DNA of 64,000 bases from Simiduia curdlanivorans. GTDB taxonomy: Bacteria > Pseudomonadota > Gammaproteobacteria > Pseudomonadales > Cellvibrionaceae. Under the pieces are notes generated by a model. It did no database searches and was not told where the DNA came from. It saw nothing but the letters and a program-made list of their open reading frames with translations. Each line of letters begins with the position of its first letter. Within the stretch, counting starts at the first letter, position 1. Positions 18,504 through 27,661 of the stretch are shown here, one piece after another. The stretch covers positions 2,529,001-2,593,000 of the forward strand of contig NZ_JAUFQG010000004.1 of assembly GCF_030409605.1 (NCBI RefSeq), written 5' to 3'. Position numbers and translations under genes: made by a program.

Positions 18504-19130
18504 ATGGGTAAGCAGCAAATGCCAGACGCAGCTACCGCTTTGAAAGGCCGAGACAAGGCGCTGGATATAACCGGTAAGCATTTTGTTAATGGTGTCAGCA
18601 TCAAAGCGCCTTTTCCGGCGGGAATTGAGTTGGCTTATTTTGGTTTGGGTTGCTTCTGGGGCGCAGAGCGCCGGTTCTGGCAGCAGCGCGGCGTCTATGC
18701 CACGGCGGTTGGCTACGCCGGTGGCTACACGCCTAACCCAACCTATGAAGAGGTTTGCGGTGGCGACACAGGCCACGCCGAAGTGGTGCTTGTGGCGTTT
18801 GATCCCTCAGTAATTAGCTATGATGATTTGCTGCGCGTCTTTTGGGAGGTGCACGACCCGACCCAGGGAATGCGCCAGGGCAATGACTTGGGCACCCAGT
18901 ATCGCTCGGTAATTTATACCACCAGCGATAAACAGCTCGAGCGCGCCAAGGCAACTTTTGCCGCCTTTCAAAAAAGTTTAAAAGCGGCGGGTAAGGGCGC
19001 CATCACCACGGAGATAGCGCCGGCGCCGGTGTTTTATTACGCCGAGGAATATCACCAGCAATATTTAGCAAAAAATCCGGCTGGCTATTGCGGTTTGGCC
19101 GGCACCGGTGTGTGTTTGATGCCCGACTAG
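18504..19130 (+). CDS. msrA: Peptide-methionine (S)-S-oxide reductase
   Basis: A 208-residue protein. The catalytic motif GCFWGAERRFW puts the nucleophile at Cys50. The family blocks GYAGGYTPNPTYEEVCGGDTGHAEVV and YHQQYLAKNPAGYCGLAGTGVC follow, and the last supplies resolving cysteines near the C-terminus. It reduces methionine S-sulfoxide in oxidised proteins using thioredoxin. No signal peptide is visible, so it is cytoplasmic. GAGGTGAT precedes the ATG. It ends 12 bases before the convergent sulfurtransferase gene. Confidence 0.97.
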   Translation: MGKQQMPDAATALKGRDKALDITGKHFVNGVSIKAPFPAGIELAYFGLGCFWGAERRFWQQRGVYATAVGYAGGYTPNPTYEEVCGGDTGHAEVVLVAFDPSVISYDDLLRVFWEVHDPTQGMRQGNDLGTQYRSVIYTTSDKQLERAKATFAAFQKSLKAAGKGAITTEIAPAPVFYYAEEYHQQYLAKNPAGYCGLAGTGVCLMPD

Positions 19131-19142
19131 GTGCAATGGGTT

Positions 19143-20027
19143 TCAGCTCGTGGCGACACGGGCTGAGCGATTTTCCTCTGTTACATAACTACACCAATCG
19201 CTCCAGCTACCGGGGTAGAGCGCGGCTTCTATGCCGAGCTGTGCCATGGCAAAAATATTGACGCAGGCGGTGACTCCAGAGCCGCAGTACACCGTTGGCG
19301 GATGCTTCAGGCTTGCTAAGTGTTGCTGGTTTAAGGCTCGGGACAAGCGCAGTTTTGCCGCTTCCTGGTCTAAGAAAAATCCTTCATCGTCGGTAGCGGT
19401 TTGCCACGGCAGGTTGATGGCCCCGGGAATGTGGCCGGCGATAGGATCGATTGGCTCGGTAATGCCCTGAAAACGCGCTAGCTCGCGCGAGTCAATTAGC
19501 TCGCCTATGCCGTTTTTGTTGACGATGTCTTGATGATCGCGAATCTTGAGTTGGCCGGGTGTGAGCTGTAGCGGCGGACCATCCTTAGCGCTCGATCTTG
19601 TTTCTGCTATTTGCTGGCTCAGCGAAAAATGTTGTTGCCATGCACCTAAACCGCCGTTTAATACCCTCACGTTTTCGATGCCGCAATAGGTCAGTAGCCA
19701 CCAAGCTCGACAGGCGTAGGCGCCTTTGTGGGCGTCGTACAAAACAATCTGAGAATCTTGGCTAACGCCGCAATCCTGTAGCTTGTGTTGCAAGGCTGAG
19801 ATGTTTGGCAATGGGTGTCTGCCGCCATGCTCGGCAACGGCAGATGATAAGTCCAGATTCAAATCTAAATAGTGTGCACCGGGAATGTGGCCTGCTAAGT
19901 ATGCTAGGCGACCCGCCTCCGGATCATTCAATGCGAAGCGGCAATCGAAAATAACCAGCTTGTTTTTTTGCGCTGGTTTTTGCTCAATGAGGGTATTGAG
20001 ATGGTAAGCGGAAATTAAATAGGGCAT
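19143..20027 (-). CDS. sseA: Two-domain sulfurtransferase (3-mercaptopyruvate sulfurtransferase/rhodanese)
   Basis: A 294-residue protein of two rhodanese domains. The N-terminal inactive one (about 1-135) contains GAHYLDLNLDLS and the C-terminal one (about 165-290) has the persulfide cysteine Cys248 in YCGSGVTAC. The CGSGVT loop is that of 3-mercaptopyruvate sulfurtransferases rather than the CRxGx(R/T) of thiosulfate rhodaneses. It moves sulfane sulfur to thiol acceptors or cyanide. It stands alone between msrA and the flagellar pair. Confidence 0.88.
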   Translation of the reverse strand: MPYLISAYHLNTLIEQKPAQKNKLVIFDCRFALNDPEAGRLAYLAGHIPGAHYLDLNLDLSSAVAEHGGRHPLPNISALQHKLQDCGVSQDSQIVLYDAHKGAYACRAWWLLTYCGIENVRVLNGGLGAWQQHFSLSQQIAETRSSAKDGPPLQLTPGQLKIRDHQDIVNKNGIGELIDSRELARFQGITEPIDPIAGHIPGAINLPWQTATDDEGFFLDQEAAKLRLSRALNQQHLASLKHPPTVYCGSGVTACVNIFAMAQLGIEAALYPGSWSDWCSYVTEENRSARVATS

Positions 20028-20150
20028 GGTGGCAGCTCAATGTTTGCAGACTTTTACGCTGGTGTAAATTCTCGGGCCCGGGTAAGTTCTAGTGTAATTT
20101 CTAGTGTAAGTTGGCGCGACTCAAAGTGATAGTCGTGCCGCGACCTCGCA

Positions 20151-20432
20151 CTATTTGCCTGTGGGAAACTTGCCGCTCAGCTCGTAGGCGAAGGCGAGTA
20201 TGTGTGCCACGGCGATATAAAGCGCTTCCGGAATTTCATCGTCGAGCTCCAGTTGCATGAGTAAGTTCACGAGACTTGGGTTATCGCACAGGGGGATGTC
20301 GTGTTCCTGCGCTAGAGCGACAATTTGCTCGGCTAACAGATTGTCGCCTTTTGCGATAACCCTGGGCGCGTTGTCGCCATCGTAAAACAGGGCGACGGCT
20401 TGAGTAATGTCTTTTTCGCTGAGTTCAGGCAT
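20151..20432 (-). CDS. FlhB-like C-terminal domain protein (EscU/YscU/HrcU family)
   Basis: A 93-residue protein from ATG 20432 that resembles only the cytoplasmic C-terminal part of the flagellar export gate protein FlhB. AVALFYDGDNAPRVIAKGDNLLAEQIV matches the region just after the autocleavage site, and the rest keeps the following helices. The NPTH cleavage motif and the membrane part are absent. Its start overlaps the fliK stop by eight bases (ATGCCTGA), so translation is coupled. Small FlhB-C paralogues next to fliK are common in pseudomonads and may help switch export specificity. Confidence 0.85.
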   Translation of the reverse strand: MPELSEKDITQAVALFYDGDNAPRVIAKGDNLLAEQIVALAQEHDIPLCDNPSLVNLLMQLELDDEIPEALYIAVAHILAFAYELSGKFPTGK

Positions 20433-21993
20433 GGGTATCCAGTAGTGGTTGGCTGAGTCGGTTGCTGGGGCTCGGCATGCGGCCCGCATGACAGTGGATT
20501 GGCTCAACCGCCAAGCCTTTTTGTCGGATGGTGTCTACCAATTGGCTGGCGCGATTTTCTATCAGTGCGAGGGTCGAAGGTTGTTCTGCCCAAAGGCTGC
20601 ACTGCAGCCGCTCGTGTACATAGCGAATGCGGGCGTCGATGGTGCCGAGTGTTTCCACGTTAATGCTCAAGGTGACTTGCCAAACGATGTCGCGTTTTTT
20701 GTCTGTTTCTGAGCTGGCCGCGCCTTGCTTTTCTTGTTCCTCTTCGAGCCAATGTTTGCTGAAATGTAATTGCAGCGGTGTGACCTGTTGCTCTATACGC
20801 ACCGGTAGCTCAATGGTCAGGTTTTTTAAGGTTTTACTGTCCGGTTCATCCACTAAATTGGCCAACTGTTGCGCCGTTATTTTGGCCAGCCACTGCTTGC
20901 CAATTTCTGTCAGCGCTTGTTTGTGTTGGGTTTTCTCGGCGCTGGCTTGGGGCATTTTTTCCAGTGAAATACCGAGTAAATTAAGTAGCTGTTGAGCCAG
21001 ATTGGACGCCTTTAGCGCGTTGGGTTTTGCTGCCTCAGCGGCTGAACTGGGGACTTGCGGGCTGTCTGACAGCAGGGCAAACAGTTGCCAGAGTTGTAGT
21101 TTACTGTCTTGTGCTGGGGCTTTAATGGCGTCGACATTTGCTGCTTGCGGGTTAGCCCCTTGGTGTAATTGATTCAGTTTTGCTTCAGAGAAAATACCGC
21201 TGTTGTTAATCGCCGCTTTAAGCGCTGGCGCGCTGGTATTTGCCGGCAGGATTTGCGTCAGTGATTGCAGCGCGTTAAGCAGGGTTTTTTGGCCAGCGCT
21301 GGCAGGCTTGTTGGCTGTGTTTTGGTTGATCTGGTCGATCAAAAGTTGCAGCGCCTTTACCGCGTTTGCGCTCGATTGTTGTGCGGGCAAGGCTTGGCGC
21401 AACAGGGCCTGCAGGGCGTTTCTATCGGACGGGTTCAGTGGGTTTAGCTTGCCGCTGGTATTTGCCGGCTGGGCTTGTTGCTGATCGGCCGGCGCTTGTT
21501 GCGCGACTAGGCTCAAGCCCTGTGGCCCCAGCTGAATTTGAACGCGGCTGTTTGGGGTTAGCGCTTGATCGGTGATCATGTTAATCGACTGGCCGCGCAA
21601 CAGCGCTTGTACCAGAAATAGCTGTTTGGCCTGCAGTAATTGCGCCCATTGCCCGAGAGGGTTTTGCGCCTGACTGGTGCCTGGGGTTGCGCTTAGGTTC
21701 GACCCTTGTTTCGACCGACTGGATGCTTGCTGCGCGATGGCCGCCAGCAGGCCCTTGGCTGAGTTGAGCTCGGCGCTTCCAGTCAAGGACGTTGGATGTG
21801 CGCCAAGGGCAAAGGCTTTTTCAAGAGTTTGTTGGGCTAAGGGCCTAAGTTCGGCGTTGATAGGCTGAATTTGGCTGATTTTGGCCCACAGTGAAGCGCC
21901 GGCAGCAAGACTTTGCGCGATATTACCCGAGGCTGTGCTGCTTGTGGAGCTGCTAGCCGCGGGTGCCGTGTTACTGGGAATGTGGCTGGCCAT
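20425..21993 (-). CDS. fliK: Flagellar hook-length control protein FliK-like
   Basis: A 522-residue protein, very rich in Ala, Gln, Ser and Leu over its first 370 residues. This low-complexity helical stretch is typical of the ruler part of FliK. The conserved C-terminal domain is at about 385-500, with PLQLHFSKHWLEEEQEKQG and WQVTLSINVETLGTIDARIRY. FliK measures the hook and triggers the export switch through FlhB. It is separated from the main flagellar cluster and paired with an FlhB-C-like gene, so it may be the second FliK type known in pseudomonads. Confidence 0.82.
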   Translation of the reverse strand: MASHIPSNTAPAASSSTSSTASGNIAQSLAAGASLWAKISQIQPINAELRPLAQQTLEKAFALGAHPTSLTGSAELNSAKGLLAAIAQQASSRSKQGSNLSATPGTSQAQNPLGQWAQLLQAKQLFLVQALLRGQSINMITDQALTPNSRVQIQLGPQGLSLVAQQAPADQQQAQPANTSGKLNPLNPSDRNALQALLRQALPAQQSSANAVKALQLLIDQINQNTANKPASAGQKTLLNALQSLTQILPANTSAPALKAAINNSGIFSEAKLNQLHQGANPQAANVDAIKAPAQDSKLQLWQLFALLSDSPQVPSSAAEAAKPNALKASNLAQQLLNLLGISLEKMPQASAEKTQHKQALTEIGKQWLAKITAQQLANLVDEPDSKTLKNLTIELPVRIEQQVTPLQLHFSKHWLEEEQEKQGAASSETDKKRDIVWQVTLSINVETLGTIDARIRYVHERLQCSLWAEQPSTLALIENRASQLVDTIRQKGLAVEPIHCHAGRMPSPSNRLSQPLLDTHA

Positions 21994-22128
21994 GAATGAT
22001 TTGCCGCTCCTGATGTCGGTCGCGTATCGCGTTTGTATTTATGGGGCTCGGCAAATTTCTCAACCGTTCGTCGAGCAAGTTGTTGTTTTTTTAACCACAT
22101 AGGCGGCCATTGTGGTCCCATCAATTGG

Positions 22129-22197
22129 CCCTAGGTCACATTTAGCTTTTTGATCTGGGTTTTAAGAGGTGATTGTGACCTAGGGGCTGGTTATAAT
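22129..22197 (+). promoter_or_regulatory. Promoter region of the ccm operon with a spaced inverted repeat
   Basis: CCCTAGGTCACA (22129-22140) and TGTGACCTAGGG (22174-22185) are perfect twelve-base inverted repeats with 33 bases between. A TATAAT box (22192-22197) follows six bases later, with no clear -35. The repeats could be paired half-sites of a regulator, or a stem if transcribed. The region between fliK and ccmA (21994-22225) holds no gene. Confidence 0.5.
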
Positions 22198-22267
22198 CGA
22201 AACCCTTTTTACTATAGCTCGCTCCTTGTTATCGGCAGGGGTCAGTCTTAATCAATGGTGTGGGTAC

Positions 22268-22891
22268 TTGCTAGAACTACGGGACTTCAGCTGCGAACGC
22301 GACAATCGATTGTTGTTCGCGGGCCTGCATGCCAGCTTTGCAGCCGGTGAGATATGGCATATCGAAGGTCCTAATGGCGTTGGCAAGACCTCTTTATTGC
22401 GCCAGTTAACTGGCATCTCGCGGGAATTTGGTGGTGAATTGCTCTGGCAAGGGCGGCCGATCGGCGAGTGTCGCTACGATTTTGCCTGCGCTTTGCTCTA
22501 TATTGGCCATCAACCCGGTATCAAAACCGCGCTCACGGCCCGCGAAAATTTAATGGCTTACTGCCCGGAATCCACTAGTGCTCAAATTGAGCAAGCGTTG
22601 ACCGACATTGGCTTGTACGGTTTCGAGGATGTTGGCTGCTACCGCCTGTCGGCCGGCCAGCTTCGCCGCGTGGCACTGGCGCGATTAGCCTTGAGCACTC
22701 AGCCCTTATGGATTCTCGACGAGCCGTTTACCGCCTTAGATACTCAAGCCGTGGCGGCGCTGGAGCAGCGCTTTGTCGCGCATGCCGCCGCCGGCGGCTG
22801 TGTAATTATCACCACGCACCAGAAGCCGAGCATTGACGCTCTCAAGGTATTGGCCTTAGGCGACTATCAACCCGAGGTGCGCTTTGTCTGA
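22268..22891 (+). CDS. ccmA: Cytochrome c maturation ATP-binding protein CcmA
   Basis: An ABC ATPase of 207 residues from TTG 22268. The Walker A GPNGVGKTS, the signature LSAGQLRR and the Walker B WILDEPFTALD are intact. I prefer TTG 22268 because it gives the family N-terminus LLELRDFSCERDNRLLF. TTG 22226 would add 14 residues, and neither has a good SD. With CcmB it energises release of holo-CcmE from CcmC. It is the first gene of ccmABCDEFG. Confidence 0.93.
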   Translation: MLELRDFSCERDNRLLFAGLHASFAAGEIWHIEGPNGVGKTSLLRQLTGISREFGGELLWQGRPIGECRYDFACALLYIGHQPGIKTALTARENLMAYCPESTSAQIEQALTDIGLYGFEDVGCYRLSAGQLRRVALARLALSTQPLWILDEPFTALDTQAVAALEQRFVAHAAAGGCVIITTHQKPSIDALKVLALGDYQPEVRFV

Positions 22892-23567
22892 CTCCTTGGC
22901 GCGCGCCTTGGCGCAGCAGTTTTCGCGCGAGTTAAAACTTGCCTATCGCGCCCGCAGCGATTGGGCCAATCCGATGATCTTTTTCCTGTTGGTAATCACT
23001 ATGGTGCCCATGGGTATCAGCCCGGATGCGAAGTTTCTGGCGATTTTGGCGCCGGGCATGATTTGGGTGGTGGCGCTACTGGCAACCTTGCTCTCTCTGG
23101 ACGCTTTGTTTCGCGCTGATATGGACGATGGCAGCCTCGATCAGCTACTTATTTCGCCGCATCCCTTGCCGCTATTGGTGCTTGCTAAGATAGCCGTGCA
23201 TTGGTTGGTGACTGGCTTGCCGTTAACCTTGATGTCGCCGCTCTTGGGGCTTATGTTATCGCTCCCGGCTGAGGGCTATGTGCCGTTAATCATGTCGCTA
23301 TTGATTGGCACCGCCTGTTTGAGCTTTATTGGCGCCATAGGTGCGGCCTTGACCGTGAGTTTGCGCAAGGGCGGGCTACTTATTTCGCTCATTATCATGC
23401 CGTTTTATGTGCCGGTGTTGATATTTGGTGCCAATGGTGTGAGTCGGGCGATTGAAGGTTTCGCCCATACTGGGCAGTTGGCAATTTTGGGTGCGCTATT
23501 GGCCTTAGCGGTTGCCACCGCTCCCTTTGCGGTGGCTGGTGCTCTGCGTATTTCCAGTGAGGGATAA
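22884..23567 (+). CDS. ccmB: Haem exporter membrane subunit CcmB
   Basis: A 227-residue protein with six predicted membrane segments. The N-terminal FSRELKLAYRARSDWANPMIFF and the DDGSLDQLLISPHPL loop are CcmB hallmarks. It starts at TTG 22884 and overlaps ccmA by eight bases. With CcmA it forms the transporter-like part of the system I haem delivery machine in the inner membrane. Confidence 0.94.
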   Translation: MSDSLARALAQQFSRELKLAYRARSDWANPMIFFLLVITMVPMGISPDAKFLAILAPGMIWVVALLATLLSLDALFRADMDDGSLDQLLISPHPLPLLVLAKIAVHWLVTGLPLTLMSPLLGLMLSLPAEGYVPLIMSLLIGTACLSFIGAIGAALTVSLRKGGLLISLIIMPFYVPVLIFGANGVSRAIEGFAHTGQLAILGALLALAVATAPFAVAGALRISSEG

Positions 23568-23608
23568 CCCTACAAATGACAACGATAAAATTTTAGTGAG
23601 GACGTAAC

Positions 23609-24349
23609 GTGGCTTGGCAATGGTTTTATCGATTGGGTTCTCCGCGCTGGTTTTACGAAAATACCGGCCGCTGGTTGCCATGGCTGGCGTTGGTCACGTT
23701 TTCTTTGCTCGCCTTGGGTTTGGTCTGGGGCTTGGGCTTTGCTCCCATGGATGCCAAACAAGGCAACAGCTATCGCATTATCTATATCCATGTGCCGGTA
23801 TCATTTTTAGCCTTGGCGGGTTATTACGTGATGGCCATCAATGGCGCCATCGGTTTGATTTGGAAAATGAAACTGGCCGATATGGTGATGAAATCGGCGG
23901 CGCCCATTGGCGCGGCCTTGACCTTTCTCGCCTTAATATCGGGCGCTATTTGGGGCAAGCCAACCTGGGGCACCTACTGGGTGTGGGATGCGCGCATTAC
24001 TTCGATGCTGGTCTTGTTTTTCCTGTATTTGGGCGTAATCGCCTTGCAGGCGTCTTTCGTAAACCAGCAGACTGCCGCGCGCGCGAGCGCCATTTTGTCC
24101 TTAGTGGGCACGGTAAACATTCCCATCATCTATAAATCGGTGGATTGGTGGTATACCTTGCATCAGCCGGCCACCTTGAAGCTCACATCAAATTCCACTA
24201 TCCATCCAGAAATGTGGTACCCGCTGTTAGTGATGATTATCGCCATGTATTGTTTTTACGCCTTGGTATTGATCCTTTTCACCCGCGCCGAAATTGTTAA
24301 CCGCGAGCGTCAAACCCAGTGGGTGCGCGCGCTCAGTGGAGGCCAGTAA
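23609..24349 (+). CDS. ccmC: Haem-handling protein CcmC
   Basis: A 246-residue six-helix membrane protein. The WWD-domain core, WGTYWVWDARITSMLVLFFLYLG in the family, is present, as are the flanking histidines in YIHVPVSF and LHQPATLK. It attaches haem to CcmE on the periplasmic face. It starts at GTG 23609 after GAGGAC, 41 bases downstream of ccmB. A 24-residue-equivalent tail overlaps no other real gene; ccmD begins one base after its stop. Confidence 0.96.
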   Translation: MAWQWFYRLGSPRWFYENTGRWLPWLALVTFSLLALGLVWGLGFAPMDAKQGNSYRIIYIHVPVSFLALAGYYVMAINGAIGLIWKMKLADMVMKSAAPIGAALTFLALISGAIWGKPTWGTYWVWDARITSMLVLFFLYLGVIALQASFVNQQTAARASAILSLVGTVNIPIIYKSVDWWYTLHQPATLKLTSNSTIHPEMWYPLLVMIIAMYCFYALVLILFTRAEIVNRERQTQWVRALSGGQ

Positions 24350-24350
24350 T

Positions 24351-24563
24351 ATGACGTTTCAATTTGATTCGCTGCACAGTTTTATCGCCATGGGCACACA
24401 CGGGCCTTTTGTTTGGTCGGTGGTGGTCATCACGCTTTTGGTGCTGGCTTGGCTGGTACTATGGCCATTAAAATTACACCGCGATGCCTTGGCCGAACAG
24501 GCCCGTTTGGCCCGCATTGAAAAAGCCCGTCAAGATCACGCCGCGGCAACGTCTTCCCAATAG
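24351..24563 (+). CDS. ccmD: Haem exporter protein CcmD
   Basis: A 70-residue protein with one membrane helix (about 18-38) followed by a basic, charged helix. MTFQFDSLHSFIAMGTHGPF is typical for CcmD. I use ATG 24351, just after the ccmC stop. A longer reading from 24294 would run inside ccmC. CcmD helps release haem-loaded CcmE from CcmABC. Confidence 0.92.
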   Translation: MTFQFDSLHSFIAMGTHGPFVWSVVVITLLVLAWLVLWPLKLHRDALAEQARLARIEKARQDHAAATSSQ

Positions 24564-24573
24564 GATTTAAGTC

Positions 24574-25053
24574 ATGCACCCGTTACGTAAACAGCGTTTG
24601 ATGTTAGTACTTTTTGTGGTGGTGTTTGCATCCATTGCCGTTGGTTTGATTGTTTTCGCCCTGCGCGAAAATATTAATTTGTTTTACCCGCCGGAAAAAT
24701 TGGTCAATGGCGAGGCGCCCATAGATCGCACTATTCGCGCCGGTGGTTGTGTGGTGCCTAAGTCGGTCATGCGCGACCAAAGCTCGTTGCAAGTTTCCTT
24801 TGCCATTACCGATGGCATTGCCGAGGTTAAAGTGACCTACGAAGGTATTTTGCCGGATCTCTTTGCCGAGGGCGAAGCGGTGGTGGTGAATGGCCAATTG
24901 CACAGCGACGGCGTGTTTGCCGCGCGCGAAGTGTTGGCCAAACACGACGAGAATTACACGCCGCCAGAAGTGGCTGACACCATGGCGAAAAATGCAGAAA
25001 AGCAGGGTGCTGAGCATCAGAAAACCTGTGGAGTACTAAATTATGGTTCCTGA
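24574..25053 (+). CDS. ccmE: Haem chaperone CcmE
   Basis: A 159-residue protein with one N-terminal membrane anchor and a periplasmic beta-barrel. His124 in LAKHDENYTP is the covalent haem-binding residue and Tyr128 the axial ligand. GGCVVPKSV and VKVTYEGILPDLFAEGEAVVV are further family blocks. It ferries haem from CcmC to the CcmFH lyase. Its end overlaps ccmF by 11 bases. Confidence 0.96.
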   Translation: MHPLRKQRLMLVLFVVVFASIAVGLIVFALRENINLFYPPEKLVNGEAPIDRTIRAGGCVVPKSVMRDQSSLQVSFAITDGIAEVKVTYEGILPDLFAEGEAVVVNGQLHSDGVFAAREVLAKHDENYTPPEVADTMAKNAEKQGAEHQKTCGVLNYGS

Positions 25054-27019
25054 GATAGGTCACTTCGCGCTCATTTTGGCGCTCGGGCTCGCGTTATTTT
25101 TGTCGACGATTCCGTTAATAGGCAGTTTCTCCGGGCGCGAATTATTTATGCGCTCGGCACCATCCCTCGCCACCGGCCTATTTGTTTTCGTCGCCGTAGC
25201 GTTTATTTGTTTGAGTCATGCTTTTTACGTGGATGACTTTTCTGTTAAGTATGTGGCCAATAATTCCAATAGCCTCTTACCTTGGTATTTTAAACTCAGC
25301 GCCGTATGGGGAGGGCACGAAGGCTCCCTGCTGCTGTGGGTGTTGATTCTAACCGTTTGGACTTTCGCCGTGGCGGTAAAGTCTGGTCATATGCCCATGG
25401 ATATGCGCGCCCGCGTCTTGTCGGTGATGGGCATGATTTCGGTGGGCTTTTTGCTCTTTACCTTGCTCACCTCAAACCCCTTTGATCGCCTGTTGCCGTC
25501 GCCACCGGGGCAGGGCAGCGACTTAAATCCGCTGCTCCAAGACTTCGGTTTGATTATTCATCCGCCCATGCTGTACATGGGCTATGTGGGTTTTTCTGTT
25601 AGTTTTGCCTTTGCCATTGCTACCTTGATTTCTGGTCGCTTAGACAGCGCTTGGGCGCGCTGGTCTCGGCCTTGGACCAACCTAGCCTGGGCCTTTCTCA
25701 CCATCGGTATCGCGCTTGGTAGCTGGTGGGCATATTACGAACTCGGCTGGGGCGGTTGGTGGTTCTGGGACCCAGTGGAAAATGCTTCCTTCATGCCCTG
25801 GTTGGTGGGCACGGCGTTGATTCACTCCTTAGCGGTCACGGAAAAGCGCGGCGTGTTTAAAAGCTGGACCTTGTTGCTCGCCATCTTCGCCTTTTCCTTA
25901 AGTTTATTGGGGACCTTTTTAGTGCGCTCGGGCGTGCTTACCTCGGTACACGCTTTTGCCACAGACCCAGAGCGCGGTTTGTTTATCTTGGCCTTCTTGT
26001 TAATCGTTATTGGCGGCTCGCTCACGCTCTACGCCTTCCGAGCGCCGGCGGTGAAAAGTTCGGTGTCTTTCGTTGGCCTTTCGCGCGAATGGTTTTTATT
26101 GGCCAACAATGTGTTGTTGATTGTGGTGCTCGCGACGGTGTTACTGGGCACGCTCTACCCGCTGATTGCCGATGCCTTAGGTTGGGGCAAAATTTCCGTT
26201 GGTCCACCGTATTTCAATGCCTTCTTCATACCCATCATGGGCGTGTTGTGTGTGCTATTGGCAATTGGGCCTTTGACCCACTACAAGCGCACACCGATTG
26301 AAAAATTGCTGCGCTGGTTGGCTTGGCCTTTCGCCGGCGCGTTGGTGCTTGGTGTAATTGTGCCCTGGCTGTACGAAACGCCTTATCAGTGGCAGGCGTC
26401 TATCGCTGTCGCTATTGCTAGCTGGATGGTGTTGGCGGCGCTGCGCGATTTGCTGAATAAAACGCAGCACCAACATAGCTTTTTGCACGGCTTGCGCAGA
26501 ATGCCCCTGAGTTTCTTCAGCATGCATTTGGCGCACTTAGGCATGGCCGTTACCCTGATGGGGGTGGCCTTTGTATCTATCTATAGCGAAGAGCGCAATG
26601 TGCGCCTGTCGGCTGGAACCTCGCTCGATATAGAAGGCTACCACTTTGAGTTGGTTGAGTTGCGCCAAGTGCGCGGGCCTAATTATTTGGCCGATGAAGC
26701 GCATATTATCGTGTCCTCTGAGGGCCAGCCAATCGCCACTATGTACCCACAAAAACGCCGCTACCTCTCTGGTGGGAGTTTGATGACCGAAGTCGCTATC
26801 GATGCCGGCTTCTTTCGGGACTTGTATGTCGCCTTGGGCGAGCCGCTCGACAACGGCGATTGGGCCGTGCGCGTGCAGTTTAAGCCCTTCGTGCGCTGGA
26901 TTTGGCTGGGGGCAATCTTTATGTGTTTTGCCGGTGTGATGACACTCTGGGACAAGCGCTATCGATACCGCGTGTCAGAAAGCGCCAGCGCCGATGCGTC
27001 AGTGCCCGCCAAGGCTTAA
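25043..27019 (+). CDS. ccmF: Cytochrome c-type biogenesis protein CcmF
   Basis: A 658-residue protein with some 14-15 membrane helices. WGGHEGSLLLWVLIL and the WWD core ELGWGGWWFWDPVENASFMP are present, with conserved histidines in HPPMLYMGY and HSLAVTEKRG. It is the haem lyase core that attaches haem to apocytochrome c thiols together with CcmG and CcmH. It overlaps ccmE by 11 bases, and ccmG starts 16 bases after it. Confidence 0.97.
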   Translation: MVPEIGHFALILALGLALFLSTIPLIGSFSGRELFMRSAPSLATGLFVFVAVAFICLSHAFYVDDFSVKYVANNSNSLLPWYFKLSAVWGGHEGSLLLWVLILTVWTFAVAVKSGHMPMDMRARVLSVMGMISVGFLLFTLLTSNPFDRLLPSPPGQGSDLNPLLQDFGLIIHPPMLYMGYVGFSVSFAFAIATLISGRLDSAWARWSRPWTNLAWAFLTIGIALGSWWAYYELGWGGWWFWDPVENASFMPWLVGTALIHSLAVTEKRGVFKSWTLLLAIFAFSLSLLGTFLVRSGVLTSVHAFATDPERGLFILAFLLIVIGGSLTLYAFRAPAVKSSVSFVGLSREWFLLANNVLLIVVLATVLLGTLYPLIADALGWGKISVGPPYFNAFFIPIMGVLCVLLAIGPLTHYKRTPIEKLLRWLAWPFAGALVLGVIVPWLYETPYQWQASIAVAIASWMVLAALRDLLNKTQHQHSFLHGLRRMPLSFFSMHLAHLGMAVTLMGVAFVSIYSEERNVRLSAGTSLDIEGYHFELVELRQVRGPNYLADEAHIIVSSEGQPIATMYPQKRRYLSGGSLMTEVAIDAGFFRDLYVALGEPLDNGDWAVRVQFKPFVRWIWLGAIFMCFAGVMTLWDKRYRYRVSESASADASVPAKA

Positions 27020-27035
27020 ATTAAGGAAGGTTATT

Positions 27036-27563
27036 TTGCAGCGTTTGAAACTATTTTTACCTCTGCTGGTTTTTATTGTGTTAGCCGGCTTTTTGTGGCG
27101 CGGCTTGGCCTTAGATCCTGCGGCTATGCCGTCGGCCTTATTGGATAAGCCCATGCCAGTGTTTGCGCTACCGACACTGGAAAATGGCGCTGAAAAAGTC
27201 ACCGAATCGGTATTTCACGGTTCGGTAACACTGCTCAATGTTTGGGCCACCTGGTGTATTTCCTGCCGCGTCGAACACCCCTATTTGGTTAAGTTAGCCG
27301 AGCAGGGCGTTCGCATCATCGGCCTGAATTACAAAGACGACACAGCGGAAGCCAAAAAATGGTTAGAGACGCTGCACAACCCCTATAGCTTCTCGATTAT
27401 TGACGCCGATGGTCGCATGGGGCTAGATCTGGGCGTGTTTGGCGCGCCTGAAACCTATGTGGTGGATAAGCTTGGCGTTATCCGCTACAAGCACGTGGGC
27501 GTTGTGGATGAGCGCGTGTGGCGAGAAAAATTACAGCCGTTAATGCAAAGCCTTGGCAACTAA
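27036..27563 (+). CDS. ccmG: Thiol:disulfide oxidoreductase CcmG/DsbE
   Basis: A 175-residue thioredoxin-fold protein tethered by an N-terminal helix. WATWCISCRVEHP carries the redox pair Cys74/Cys77, and GAPETYVVDKLGVIRYKHVG holds the cis-proline of the fold. It keeps the CXXCH motif of apocytochromes reduced in the periplasm. I choose TTG 27036, since AAGGAAGG is five bases upstream. The operon stops here. The usual next gene, ccmH, is 33 kb away at 60620. Confidence 0.94.
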   Translation: MQRLKLFLPLLVFIVLAGFLWRGLALDPAAMPSALLDKPMPVFALPTLENGAEKVTESVFHGSVTLLNVWATWCISCRVEHPYLVKLAEQGVRIIGLNYKDDTAEAKKWLETLHNPYSFSIIDADGRMGLDLGVFGAPETYVVDKLGVIRYKHVGVVDERVWREKLQPLMQSLGN

Positions 27564-27590
27564 TCAAGCGCTGGCCTAGCCGACATTTTG

Positions 27591-27632
27591 TTGATCCTGA
27601 TCAAAACCTGCACGCCTTCACTTCGCTACTCT
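27591..27632 (+). promoter_or_regulatory. Anr/FNR-type box and -10 element (class II layout)
   Basis: TTGATCCTGATCAA (27591-27604) matches the FNR/Anr consensus TTGAT-N4-ATCAA in all ten fixed positions. TACTCT (27627-27632) is a -10 candidate, and a start near 27639 would centre the box at -41.5, the classic activator position. The only gene downstream on this strand is the 47-residue ORF at 27662. Confidence 0.82.
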
Positions 27633-27661
27633 AGAACCATGGTAATAGAGGAGTGAATGCT

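Noticed and set aside
24604..25017. A 137-codon His-rich minus-strand ORF
   Set aside because: It is antisense to ccmE, whose family assignment and catalytic histidine are clear.
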